Of a DNA stretch of 64,000 bases, positions 35,299 through 43,768 are shown piece after piece. A program made the translations under genes and the position numbers. The stretch spans positions 1 to 64,000 of the forward strand of contig DBTY01000009.1 in NCBI GenBank assembly GCA_002307295.1, read 5' to 3'. Every line of letters begins with the position of its first letter. Positions within the stretch are counted from its first letter, which is position 1. Below the pieces are notes generated by a model. The model ran no database searches and was not told where the DNA came from. It saw nothing but the letters and a program-made list of their open reading frames with translations. This DNA is from Ignavibacteriales bacterium UBA1304 (GTDB lineage Bacteria > Bacteroidota > Ignavibacteria > Ignavibacteriales > Ignavibacteriaceae).

Positions 35299-35940
35299 CT
35301 AAACTAAGTTTAATAGTTCTCTAATATCGTTAATAATATAATCAGGTTTTTCATTTTCAAGATGTTCTTTAGCTCTAAACCCATAAGTAACGGCGCATGT
35401 AACGGTTGAAGCGTTTTTACCGCATTTAATATCAAGCTCTGAATCCCCAGCCATAAGAGTATTTTCCGGCTTTACATTTAGTTCATTACAAATAAAAATG
35501 AGAGGCGACGCGTCCGGTTTAATTCCAAGCCCCGGTCTGCGGCCTGTAACCAGACCGAAATATTCCCGCAGCTTAAAATAGTCTATCACTAAATCAGCCT
35601 GATCCTGCGCCTTTGTAGTAAGGAGAGCCGTTTTGATATTTCTCTTTTTCAACTCTTTAAGCGTTTCAATTACTCCGTCATACAAATAAGTGTCGTCTAT
35701 AAAATCGAAATAATACGTCTTGTAAAGATTTATAAAATGCTCAACGTCTTCAACGTTGACGTTTAAGCTTTTAAACATATCTGTAAAATGCGCGCCGATT
35801 GTTTTATTGAAATCGTCAAACTTAATTTCATCGTTTATACCGAGCTGTTTTAAAGTTTTTAAAGTCGCTTTGTAAATAGTATTCCCTGAATTTGTCAGAG
35901 TGCCGTCTAAATCAAAGACGACTAATTTAATTTCATTCAT
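35299..35940 (-). CDS. HAD-family phosphatase, phosphoglycolate phosphatase-like
   Basis: It has about 213 residues from the ATG at 35940. The frame is open further upstream, but that would overlap the LhgO gene by over 100 bases and add a cysteine/arginine-rich stretch foreign to the family. The HAD motifs are all present: FDLDGTLTNSG (nucleophile and acid Asp), TTKA (motif II Thr), Lys in GIKPDASPL and GDSELDIKCG (motif IV). The helical cap between motifs I and II gives the Gph/pyrophosphatase PpaX type. Likely role: removing phosphate from phosphoglycolate or a similar small metabolite. It follows LhgO by 17 bases. Confidence 0.85.
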   Translation of the reverse strand: MNEIKLVVFDLDGTLTNSGNTIYKATLKTLKQLGINDEIKFDDFNKTIGAHFTDMFKSLNVNVEDVEHFINLYKTYYFDFIDDTYLYDGVIETLKELKKRNIKTALLTTKAQDQADLVIDYFKLREYFGLVTGRRPGLGIKPDASPLIFICNELNVKPENTLMAGDSELDIKCGKNASTVTCAVTYGFRAKEHLENEKPDYIINDIRELLNLV

Positions 35941-35957
35941 TTTGTTTTTTGGTTTTG

Positions 35958-37160
35958 TTACGAAAATCTTTTTTGTACTAACCCGGCAATTGTTCCGCCT
36001 ATGCTTATAGACGCCGTAGCCGCCGGAGACGGCGCGTTTAGTATGTGAACCATCTTTGCAGCCTCCACAATACAAAAGTCGTCTAAAAGCCTGCCGTTGC
36101 GGTCTAAAGCCTGCGCGCGCACCCCCGCTCCGCCGTGTTCTATATCTTCGGCGTTTATTTCAGGGACTAACTTTCTAAGCGAATTTACAAAAGCCTGTTT
36201 GCTAAACGATCTGTAATATTCCTTAATGCCGGTCATGTAATGCTGCATAGCCATTTTCCAGAAACCAGGATAAGCCGCCATCTCTAATAAATCAGGGATA
36301 GAAATATCTGTATGCGAATACCCTTCCCGCTTTAATGCAAGCAATGCGTTAGGGCCGGCTTCAACGCCGCCTTTTATCATGCGCGTAAAATGCACTCCAA
36401 GAAACGGGTACTTTGGATCCGGCACGGGATAAATAAGGTTATTAACTAAATATTGTTTTTCTTTCTTAATTGTGTAATACTCGCCGCGGAAAGGAGTAAT
36501 CATAACGCCCGGCTCCACTCCGCACAGTTTAGCTATATGGTCGGAATGAAGTCCCCCGCAATTGATTAAAAATTTTGCCCTTATAGGTTCCTGATTGGTT
36601 TCCAAGACTAAATTATCGTCTTCTTTACTTAAGCCTGTAAATTTAGTCCGCGTTCTTATTTCGCCGCCTGATTCCATTATCAGCTTTGCGTAAGTTTCTA
36701 CAACCTGCTTATAGTTTACTATGCCTGTTTCAGGAACTAACAGTCCGGCTTTGCCAGTTACATGCGGCTCATATTCTTTTAGTTCTTCTTCTTTTAATTT
36801 TTTTAGACCGATTAAACCGTTTTCAATTCCCCTGTCGTATAACTTGTTTAAATATTCAATTTCATTTTCGTCGGAGGCTACTACAAGCTTGCCGCATTGT
36901 TCATGCGCTATGCCGTATTCTTTGCAAAACTTATACATAAGCCCGCGCCCGGCTATACAATTTTTAGCTTTAAGCGAGCCCGGTTTATAATAAAGCCCTG
37001 AGTGTATAACGCCGCTGTTATTGCCCGTCTGGTGAGCGGCCAGTTCATTTTCGGTTTCTAAAACTATTACCGAATATTTGCCGCTCATCTGCAATTCCAT
37101 TGCCGAAGCCGCGCCGACAATTCCTCCGCCGATGATCGCTATGTCGTATACTTTTTTCAT
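35958..37160 (-). CDS. lhgO: L-2-hydroxyglutarate oxidase-like FAD protein
   Basis: The 400-residue flavoprotein belongs to the DAO/GlpA superfamily and matches LhgO (YgaF). It has the FAD dinucleotide site IAIIGGGIVGAASAMEL at the N-terminus, HQTGNNSGVIHSGLYYKPGS (the flavin region with the LhgO-type His), FRGEYY and HFTRMIKGGVEAGPNA. The reaction is oxidation of L-2-hydroxyglutarate to 2-oxoglutarate with electrons passed to quinone, a metabolite-repair step. Coupling with the downstream HAD phosphatase would fit a metabolite-repair unit, but that is inference. It lies 114 bases after the NmrA-like gene. Confidence 0.85.
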   Translation of the reverse strand: MKKVYDIAIIGGGIVGAASAMELQMSGKYSVIVLETENELAAHQTGNNSGVIHSGLYYKPGSLKAKNCIAGRGLMYKFCKEYGIAHEQCGKLVVASDENEIEYLNKLYDRGIENGLIGLKKLKEEELKEYEPHVTGKAGLLVPETGIVNYKQVVETYAKLIMESGGEIRTRTKFTGLSKEDDNLVLETNQEPIRAKFLINCGGLHSDHIAKLCGVEPGVMITPFRGEYYTIKKEKQYLVNNLIYPVPDPKYPFLGVHFTRMIKGGVEAGPNALLALKREGYSHTDISIPDLLEMAAYPGFWKMAMQHYMTGIKEYYRSFSKQAFVNSLRKLVPEINAEDIEHGGAGVRAQALDRNGRLLDDFCIVEAAKMVHILNAPSPAATASISIGGTIAGLVQKRFS

Positions 37161-37274
37161 TTATGCGATATTTAATTACTTAAAATATAAATTTAAGCAA
37201 AAAACACGTCAAATAAATTGTAAATAGCAGTCTCCGCTTTTCTTTTGATACTTTACATCATTGCGTTAGCGGCA

Positions 37275-37937
37275 TTATTGCTTTGCAAGCTTTCGTATAT
37301 CCGTACATTCAATTATTTTTTTATCATAGCCTTTTGTCGTTACATTTATCATTGCAAGCCCTACTTCCGCAAGAGTAGTAACATATTTAGTGAAAAGTTT
37401 ATCAAATATAGGATAAAACGGAGCGACGTATTTTAGAAGACTATACGCATTTTTCAATCCTTTAGTAGGATTCATAAATCCTGGTCTGAACATATACGCA
37501 GCCTTAAAAGGAAGTTTTAGCAAATCGTTTTCTGTTTTGCCCTTTACTCTTGCCCACATTGAGCGTCCCTTTTCAGAGCTGTCGGTTCCAGCTCCGGAGA
37601 CGTAACAAAAAGTCATATCATTATTTATTTGAGATGCTGTTTTAGCGACGGTCAACGTCAGATCATACGTCAGTCTTGTATAATCGCTTTCGTTCTTTCC
37701 TAATGACGTAACTCCTGAACAAAAATAAAATGCATTGTAGCCCGTTAAGCTTTGAGAAATAGACGCAATATCATTAAAATCTTTCAGTATTATTTCCTGC
37801 AATTTTTCGTAAATAATACCGCATGGTCTTCTATTAATAACCAATACGGCTTCCACATCCGCGCTGTTAAGGCATTCATGCAAAACCCCTTCGCCAACCA
37901 TTCCGGTTGATCCGGTAATTATTGCTCGTATCTTCAT
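37275..37937 (-). CDS. NAD(P)-binding epimerase/NmrA-like protein
   Basis: This 220-residue Rossmann protein starts with RAIITGSTGMVGEGVLHECL, a TGxxGxxG nucleotide-binding motif of the atypical SDR group. It contains YVSGAGTDSSEKGRSMWARVKG (residues about 115-136), where a catalytic YxxxK is replaced, as in many HTATIP2/YbjT-like proteins. FRPGFMNPTKG near residue 148 is typical of that group. Substrate unknown. It follows the SDR gene by 13 bases and is likely co-transcribed with it. Confidence 0.75.
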   Translation of the reverse strand: MKIRAIITGSTGMVGEGVLHECLNSADVEAVLVINRRPCGIIYEKLQEIILKDFNDIASISQSLTGYNAFYFCSGVTSLGKNESDYTRLTYDLTLTVAKTASQINNDMTFCYVSGAGTDSSEKGRSMWARVKGKTENDLLKLPFKAAYMFRPGFMNPTKGLKNAYSLLKYVAPFYPIFDKLFTKYVTTLAEVGLAMINVTTKGYDKKIIECTDIRKLAKQ

Positions 37938-37950
37938 AATGCAACTCCAT

Positions 37951-38859
37951 TTATTTTGAAAGAAACTTTACCACGGTTAATTGTTCAGAAACCTGCCATA
38001 GTTTTTCAGCAATTTTTTCGTCTTTTGATAAATCGTTAGAATCCACTTTTTTAGGATACCCGCGCATTTCCTGCCAGCCTGAAGGTCCAAAAAATTCTCC
38101 GCTTAAAACGTCAGGTGATGTTGCCGCAAATAATGTTGGCAGCGCGCCCATTACAGGTTTTTGCGCAAAAAACGGATTAAGGAAATTAAAAAAGCCGTTA
38201 TGCCTTTGAAGATCGGTAGAAGTCCATCCCGGATGCGAAGCCGCAGCAATTACATTTGAGTTTTTCTGTTTTAATCTTCTATGCAGTTCATAAGTAAAAT
38301 ACAGGTTTGCAATTTTGCTGTCGCCATATGCTTTCCACTCTTTATACGGCCGCTTTTCCCAGGCAAGATCGTCAAAGTTAATATTGCCTATTTTATGCGC
38401 GCCGCTTGAAACATTTACAATACGCGAGCCGGGCGTATTCTCTAACAAATCGAGTAGTAGTCCGGTTAAGGCAAAATGCCCTAAATGGTTAGTTCCAAAC
38501 TGAAGCTCAAATCCGTCTTTAGTCTTGCCGTAAGGCGGTATCATAACGCCTGCATTATTGATTAGCAAATCGAGTTTTTTAAATTTTTGTTTAAATGCTT
38601 CGGCAAAGCTGCGTACTGATTTAAGATCAGATAAATCAATCACCATCACTTTAACGTCCGCCTGTTTATTGAGCGCTTTTATTTTTTTTGCCGCATTTTC
38701 GCCTTTTGTTATATTACGGACGGCAATAATTACAGTAGCATTTTTTTCGGCAAGAGCTCTTGCGGTTTCATCCCCAATTCCGCTGCTTGAGCCTGTTACT
38801 ATTGCTATTCTCCCTTTTTGATCTGGCATATTAGCGCTATCCCATTTTGTCTGTGTCAT
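37951..38859 (-). CDS. Short-chain dehydrogenase/reductase
   Basis: The 302-residue classical-to-extended SDR has the cofactor motif TGSSSGIG, the NNAG motif (LLINNAGVMIPPYG), the catalytic Ser in VNVSSGAH and YGDSKIAN with the catalytic Tyr and Lys. The overall pattern resembles WW-domain oxidoreductase and retinol-dehydrogenase-like SDRs, which reduce lipid carbonyls. The true substrate is not evident. It sits 30 bases after the MBL-fold gene under the same TetR-type control region. Confidence 0.88.
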   Translation of the reverse strand: MTQTKWDSANMPDQKGRIAIVTGSSSGIGDETARALAEKNATVIIAVRNITKGENAAKKIKALNKQADVKVMVIDLSDLKSVRSFAEAFKQKFKKLDLLINNAGVMIPPYGKTKDGFELQFGTNHLGHFALTGLLLDLLENTPGSRIVNVSSGAHKIGNINFDDLAWEKRPYKEWKAYGDSKIANLYFTYELHRRLKQKNSNVIAAASHPGWTSTDLQRHNGFFNFLNPFFAQKPVMGALPTLFAATSPDVLSGEFFGPSGWQEMRGYPKKVDSNDLSKDEKIAEKLWQVSEQLTVVKFLSK

Positions 38860-38889
38860 CGTGTATCCTTATATATTTAGTTAACTAAC

Positions 38890-40035
38890 TTATTTGTTTT
38901 GCGTTATCATTTGTTTCCACCATTTTTCAGTCGGAATATTCTTATCATACTCTGTAATTCCCCCAACGACCGGAGTAGCAATTTTAACCCCCGCGGCTTC
39001 CGCCGCTTTACTAACGCGTTCCATTGGCTCATACCAGGAGTGCATTGAAAGGTTAAACGTTCCCCAGTGTATTGGCTGTAAAAGCTTTCCTTTCAAATCA
39101 AGACAGGCCTGAACTGTTTCTTCCGGGTACATATGAATATGGCGCCATTTTTCGTTATAAGCCCCGCACTCAATAAAAGTCATATCAAACGGGCCATATT
39201 TTCCCCCTATTTTTTTGAATCCTTCAAAATAGCCGGAGTCGCCGCTGAAGAATACTTTATGGCGCGGAGCTTTAATTACCCACGAAGCCCAAAGCGTCTT
39301 ATCCCGGTCGGTTAATCCGCGTCCTGAGAAGTGCTGCGATGGAGTCGCAGTAATGGTAAGTTCATCCGTAACTTTTAGTTCTTCCCACCAGTCAAGTTCA
39401 GTAATCTTATTTGCCGGAACTCCCCATTGGCGAAGCTGAGCTCCAACTGCAAGCGGAACAATAAACTTTTTTGTTTTTCCATTCAGCAGCTGTATCGAAT
39501 ATTTGTTTAGATGGTCATAATGATTGTGCGATACAATCACAACGTCGACCAACGGTATTTTATTCACGTCTAAAGGCGCATCTCCATTAAACCTGGCTGG
39601 GCCAAGAATTGAAACCTTCTTTTCAAAAACAGGATCAGTAAGTATTTTGTAGCCGTCTATATTTATAAACAAAGACGAATGCCCCGCCCAAAAAACCGTC
39701 AGCTGATTTTTACTTGCGTCCTGAAATCTTTCCATATCAATATTTTGCCGTGGAAGAGCTCGGTTTGGAGTCCTTTGTTCGCCGCCGAAAAGGAATTCCC
39801 ACATAACGCCCACATACTCCGTAAACGTCGGTTGTTTCCATTCTACGGCATCGCGGAATTTTCCATCCCTGTATTGCGGCGATTTTTGAATTTTTGCGAA
39901 CGCAGCCTCTTTGCTGTCGTACAAGGCGGATGAATATGTTTTGTCAATAAACGTCAAAATTATCCCTATCAAAATTATTAGTATTATACTTCTTCGTAAG
40001 TATTTTACGATCTTTTTATTTCTATTTAGCCGCAT
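38890..40035 (-). CDS. Membrane-anchored MBL-fold hydrolase (NAPE-PLD/UlaG-like)
   Basis: The protein has 381 residues. A single N-terminal hydrophobic helix (IILIILIGIILTFI, about 17-30) after a basic start anchors it to the membrane. The MBL domain has VFWAGHSSLFINIDGYKILT, the metal motif SHNHYDHLN, HFSGRG, FSGDSGYFEGF and PIHWGTFNLS. This arrangement is typical of the NAPE-PLD-like group, which cleaves phospholipid phosphodiester bonds. The promoter region just upstream holds a palindrome matching the one before the TetR gene, so it is likely a repressed gene. It is paralogous to the Tat-exported protein encoded at 34336-35295. Confidence 0.85.
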   Translation of the reverse strand: MRLNRNKKIVKYLRRSIILIILIGIILTFIDKTYSSALYDSKEAAFAKIQKSPQYRDGKFRDAVEWKQPTFTEYVGVMWEFLFGGEQRTPNRALPRQNIDMERFQDASKNQLTVFWAGHSSLFINIDGYKILTDPVFEKKVSILGPARFNGDAPLDVNKIPLVDVVIVSHNHYDHLNKYSIQLLNGKTKKFIVPLAVGAQLRQWGVPANKITELDWWEELKVTDELTITATPSQHFSGRGLTDRDKTLWASWVIKAPRHKVFFSGDSGYFEGFKKIGGKYGPFDMTFIECGAYNEKWRHIHMYPEETVQACLDLKGKLLQPIHWGTFNLSMHSWYEPMERVSKAAEAAGVKIATPVVGGITEYDKNIPTEKWWKQMITQNK

Positions 40036-40055
40036 ATAAATGAATGTTCACTTAT
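40036..40055. promoter_or_regulatory. Probable TetR operator in front of the MBL-fold gene
   Basis: ATAAATGA-ATGT-TCACTTAT is an inverted repeat with 8-base arms and one mismatch. It is the same half-site, with the same 4-base spacing, as the palindrome at 40655-40674, and it touches the start codon of the downstream gene. Confidence 0.6.
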
Positions 40056-40072
40056 TAAAATGACAAAAAAAA

Positions 40073-40645
40073 TTACAATTTAATTGCGTCCCAAGCCATC
40101 GAAAAAGCCTGGTCTATGGTTTCTTTATTAAGCTCTATACTTTTACAAAGCTTTGGGTTTGCCAGCGTCATTAGCGGAAAGAAAATGAAAGCGGCCAGCA
40201 TTTCAAACGGAACATTTTTAATTATTTTCTGTTCGGTCCCTTTTTTTAGGACTCTGTAGATAGGTTCAAAATAAACGTCATATTCCCGGCTGTCCACCAG
40301 ATCAGAATATGGCGAGCTTGCAAACTGCTCGGTATATTGGAATAAGTCCCTATTTTGCGTAATAAAATCAAATCCATTCATCCAAAGATTGAAAAGAATA
40401 TCTCTGAAAGGTTTTGCTTCGTCTATGTTTTTTAAAAGTTCCCGGCCAAGGGTCTTCTTAATTTCAACATAAGTAGAGACAAGCAGCTCTTCCTTATTTT
40501 TATAATAAATATAAATTGTAGCTGGCGAAACATTAGCCTCTTTTGCAATTTTTGAAACCGAACTGGAAACAAATCCAATTTGATTAACCAATTTTACCGT
40601 AGCGTTAATTACCGCCTCTTGTTTGAACTCATCTTTTATTCTCAT
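40073..40645 (-). CDS. TetR-family transcriptional regulator
   Basis: This 190-residue repressor has the TetR DNA-binding domain at residues 8-55, including GFVSSSVSKIAKEANVSPATIYIYYKNKEELL over about 24-55, with the typical SPATIYIYY recognition helix. The C-terminal ligand-binding domain (about 70-190) is helical and divergent. It is the first gene of a minus-strand run with an MBL hydrolase, two reductases and possibly LhgO. Two matching palindromes flank it, one just upstream of its own start and one before the next gene, so autoregulation is likely. The ligand is not predictable, but the neighbouring genes suggest a lipid-derived or carbonyl compound. Confidence 0.9.
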   Translation of the reverse strand: MRIKDEFKQEAVINATVKLVNQIGFVSSSVSKIAKEANVSPATIYIYYKNKEELLVSTYVEIKKTLGRELLKNIDEAKPFRDILFNLWMNGFDFITQNRDLFQYTEQFASSPYSDLVDSREYDVYFEPIYRVLKKGTEQKIIKNVPFEMLAAFIFFPLMTLANPKLCKSIELNKETIDQAFSMAWDAIKL

Positions 40646-40654
40646 AGTTCTAAA

Positions 40655-40674
40655 ATAAATGATTATTCATTTAT
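40655..40674. promoter_or_regulatory. Probable TetR operator in front of the regulator gene
   Basis: ATAAATGA-TTAT-TCATTTAT is a perfect inverted repeat (9-bp arms if one base is added each side), 10 bases before the TetR ATG. The same half-site recurs at 40036-40055. Confidence 0.7.
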
Positions 40675-40753
40675 TGTCAAGAGAATCTTTTATCACTTCC
40701 CTATTTTATGCAGACACAGCGCTTTATTTGCAAATCCCCGCTCAATAAAACGA

Positions 40754-40790
40754 AACCTTCCAGGTATTCGTTAGAATACCCTGGAAGGTT
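40754..40790. repeat. REP-like palindrome, AACCTTC family (copy 1)
   Basis: AACCTTCCAGGTATTC, loop GTTA, then GAATACCCTGGAAGGTT: 16 and 17-base arms that pair fully apart from one extra G. It lies 30 bases past the matrixin-type protease stop and is followed on the minus strand by TTTCGTTTTATT, so it may also serve as that gene's terminator. Confidence 0.75.
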
Positions 40791-40819
40791 GAAATAAATA
40801 GCTATTATTTACTATTTGT

Positions 40820-43222
40820 TTACTTCAATAAGAACATTTTTCTTGAAGTAAATTTATTGCCTGACTGAAGAGTGTAAATATACAATCCGCTTGCAAGTTT
40901 TGATCCGTCAAAGTCGACTGTATAATTTCCTTTTTCCATATAGCAGTTTACTAATTCCGCTACTCTTTGTCCAAGAAGGTTATATACGCTTAGTTTTATA
41001 GCGCCTGCTTGTTCTACCGGGTAGCATATTTTTGTAGTAGGGTTAAATGGATTTGGATAGTTGCCAAAACCTGTTATTGCTTTCTGAGTTTCTGTTCCAG
41101 CTAACGGAGAGACCTGTTTGCCAAGACTACCGCCGCCGCTTTGGCCTAACTGCGCAAGAGCAAATTTGCTGAGTATATTATCGGAATGGTTTACAGCAAG
41201 TTCCGTAAATGCGGCTTTTGCCGTAACTGTATCATTTAGATAGTTTTTGTAGATCAATCCTTTTTCATACAGCATTTCGCAAAGCAGACCTGTATCTGTA
41301 TTTTTATCCGCCATGATGGTATTAGTCAGGTCAGCTGCTTTTTTATAGTCTCTGTTGTCTATATCCGTTCCTATTTCATATCTTTTGATAAACGGCAAAT
41401 AGTTAGAAAACAGTTTATTGCCCGATAATATTGCAAGCGCGTTATTAAAATCTGTTTTTGCGCCAATAGTATTATACAACTGCGATAAGAAGACAATATT
41501 CTTTTTGAAAGAATCCTTATCAAACGCAGTTACAAATTTTACCATTAACTTGCCTATAATTGTGCCTACTGTTTCTACATACGAAGCAGTGTTTACAACG
41601 CCGTTTTCTTTATCAGTTTTCATCTGCTGCAAAAGGTTGAGATATTGTTGTATTAAATCATTTCCGCCTGTTACAGATTCGGTAGTATTGTTGCCGCCAG
41701 CAATTTGTTTTCTAGCCGCTTTAGGATCGCCACATAGGCCGTTAATTTCTCCGGACATCTCATAATTTCCTGATATTGGGTAAGGAGTACGGCTATATTT
41801 ATTGGCTGTGCAATAAGCATGCGATGGAGAATAAGCTACAATATCCCCGCCATTACCACAAAATACATTGCCTTGACCAACAGTATAACTTGCGCCATTT
41901 TGAAGATATACGCCAATGTCCCAACCTGATATATGATTGCTAAAAATATTGCCAGTACCGCAATAAGAATTATATCCTTCAGAAGCGCCTCCATTGGTTC
42001 CATAAGAATTGTAAAAGTTTGTTAATGTCCCATTATAATCATATACAATGCCTGCGCCAAACGTAACAGTTACACCGGATATATCCGTATGGCTGCTCCC
42101 ATTTATTTGTATTTGACTATTGTTAACTGTAAGATTTTCTATATATATACTGCTTGAATTATTTATAGCTAAGCTATTAATCGTCGCGCTTCCAAGTCCG
42201 TCAAGAACCATATATGATTTTCCGCTAAACGTAACTGACTCATTGTACGCTCGTGGCTGCAATGCAATAGTATATAAACTTGTAGAACTGCCTCCAGAGA
42301 AATAATTTACAGCAGATTGGATTGTTGGGAAATATCCAAGAACATTATTTCCGCTTTTTAGGTATGCGCAATTAAACGTTGCGCCGCTTGCAATTGTCAT
42401 TGTACCGCCAGCAAAAACAATGTAATAACCATTCAGGTTTAAAGTGACGCCTGTTTGAATAGAAATTGTTTTTGATGTTGGAATAGTAACATTATTATCT
42501 AATATAGAATTTTGTTGTACTGAGACGACTCCATTATCTGGTAGACAACTAATGGCAGTAGAACAACTTGTATATTCTGAAGGTATAAATAAATCATGAT
42601 ATAAAAAATTTAATGCCGCCCAATCATCTGGTTCCAAAGTACGTCTATCTAATGTCGTATTAAAAATCGGACATAGACTTCTTTCAGCCATTGTGGGATT
42701 TCCATTACCCGTACTATGATGCGCTATCCCCAAAGCATGCCCTAATTCATGTGTTACACAATTTTGCACATCACAATAATATCTTGTTGCCCCTGATACT
42801 GCTACATTTTCGTTTCCATCTGTCCAAGTTATTGGAACTCCATCATAGCTCCCAGTATTTAAGTAAACTGCACAACTTACTATTTCGCCATGTGAATCGC
42901 ATGTAAATGGAGTATATCCGAACCAAGAGGGATTACTGTAATCAGCATTGACAGTTATATCACTTCCGCTAGTGAAATTTATATAACCACATCCAGCCCA
43001 ACTATTAAACGAATTATCAATCAGATAATTCAGAGCTTGATTTGGCGAACTTACAATTGAATACCCAATATTTAATTTATGCCATTTACAAAATGGTGGT
43101 TGACTATACATACTTTTAACTTCAAGATTTGTACCTGGTCCAAATACACGCCATTGATCTGTGGCCAAAACAAAAGTGTTACATAGAAATAATAATATTA
43201 AGATGTAAATCTTTTTTAACAT
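40820..43222 (-). CDS. Secreted matrixin-type metalloprotease with beta-helix and T9SS sorting domain
   Basis: The protein has 800 residues. A signal peptide (about 1-20) precedes a zinc metalloprotease domain (about 22-215) with the extended motif HELGHALGIAH at residues 158-168 (His158, Glu159, His162, His168) and a Met-turn candidate in NPTMAERS, as in matrixins. A region of short repeats (about 225-500) looks like a right-handed beta-helix, followed by a helical TPR-like section (about 510-710), then a sorting module (about 723-800) with FGNYPNPFNPTTK ending RKMFLLK. Role: extracellular proteolysis with substrate or surface binding, inferred. Two secreted companions are encoded just upstream, 17 and about 550 bases away. 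Confidence 0.82.
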   Translation of the reverse strand: MLKKIYILILLFLCNTFVLATDQWRVFGPGTNLEVKSMYSQPPFCKWHKLNIGYSIVSSPNQALNYLIDNSFNSWAGCGYINFTSGSDITVNADYSNPSWFGYTPFTCDSHGEIVSCAVYLNTGSYDGVPITWTDGNENVAVSGATRYYCDVQNCVTHELGHALGIAHHSTGNGNPTMAERSLCPIFNTTLDRRTLEPDDWAALNFLYHDLFIPSEYTSCSTAISCLPDNGVVSVQQNSILDNNVTIPTSKTISIQTGVTLNLNGYYIVFAGGTMTIASGATFNCAYLKSGNNVLGYFPTIQSAVNYFSGGSSTSLYTIALQPRAYNESVTFSGKSYMVLDGLGSATINSLAINNSSSIYIENLTVNNSQIQINGSSHTDISGVTVTFGAGIVYDYNGTLTNFYNSYGTNGGASEGYNSYCGTGNIFSNHISGWDIGVYLQNGASYTVGQGNVFCGNGGDIVAYSPSHAYCTANKYSRTPYPISGNYEMSGEINGLCGDPKAARKQIAGGNNTTESVTGGNDLIQQYLNLLQQMKTDKENGVVNTASYVETVGTIIGKLMVKFVTAFDKDSFKKNIVFLSQLYNTIGAKTDFNNALAILSGNKLFSNYLPFIKRYEIGTDIDNRDYKKAADLTNTIMADKNTDTGLLCEMLYEKGLIYKNYLNDTVTAKAAFTELAVNHSDNILSKFALAQLGQSGGGSLGKQVSPLAGTETQKAITGFGNYPNPFNPTTKICYPVEQAGAIKLSVYNLLGQRVAELVNCYMEKGNYTVDFDGSKLASGLYIYTLQSGNKFTSRKMFLLK

Positions 43223-43239
43223 TTTATCCTTCCCTTTAT

Positions 43240-43764
43240 TTATTTCGATAAATTAATATTTTTGATAAAATCATTATAATCAAAAGATGATTTAATTGTC
43301 TCTCTACTAACATTTTTTTCTAAAATCGTAAGTTTATTAATGTCGATATCTCTTTTGAGCATTTTTTTACCATTGTTATTTATAATATTAAATTTCCCTT
43401 GATTTAAGCCATAAGTTTGATAAAAGTCACCATTTCTCTGAAGAAAAACCATCACATCTTCGTTAATTGAATAATTGGGCTGACAATCTGCATATGTTGT
43501 AAAGCCATCTAATTTACCTCCAATCTCTTTAACAATAATTTCTTTACTTTTTATCGCTCCTTTTTTTATATTTTTAATTTTTATCGTTGTATAAGTAAAA
43601 ATAAATTTGTGATTCCCATCCCACTTTTGCTCCACATTTACGACTCTGCCTTCAATTATGTCAGAAGAATTTTTTGCGATTTTTCCAACAGAAGTGTATA
43701 TTACATCGCAAATACCAATTGAGCTAAACAAGAATAAATAAAAAAACACTTTTAGAACTTTCAT
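43240..43764 (-). CDS. Small secreted protein linked to a matrixin-type protease
   Basis: The 174-residue protein has a signal peptide (ending SSIGICD) and a beta-rich domain with IIEGRVVNVEQKWD, FTYTTIKIKNIKKG, VKEIGGKLDG, EDVMVFLQRNG and QGKFNII. From memory this pattern is common in uncharacterised secreted proteins encoded beside matrixin-type proteases, so it could act as a pro-region, inhibitor or adaptor in trans; this is inference. The gene lies 17 bases before the protease gene and 4 bases after the lipoprotein gene, forming a three-gene operon. Confidence 0.65.
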   Translation of the reverse strand: MKVLKVFFYLFLFSSIGICDVIYTSVGKIAKNSSDIIEGRVVNVEQKWDGNHKFIFTYTTIKIKNIKKGAIKSKEIIVKEIGGKLDGFTTYADCQPNYSINEDVMVFLQRNGDFYQTYGLNQGKFNIINNNGKKMLKRDIDINKLTILEKNVSRETIKSSFDYNDFIKNINLSK

Positions 43765-43768
43765 TCTT

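Noticed and set aside
35941..36075. Extended N-terminus for the HAD phosphatase
   Set aside because: It would overlap the LhgO gene by over 100 bases and add a Cys/Lys/Arg-rich stretch, while a normal HAD start (MNEIKLVVFDLDGT) lies at 35940.
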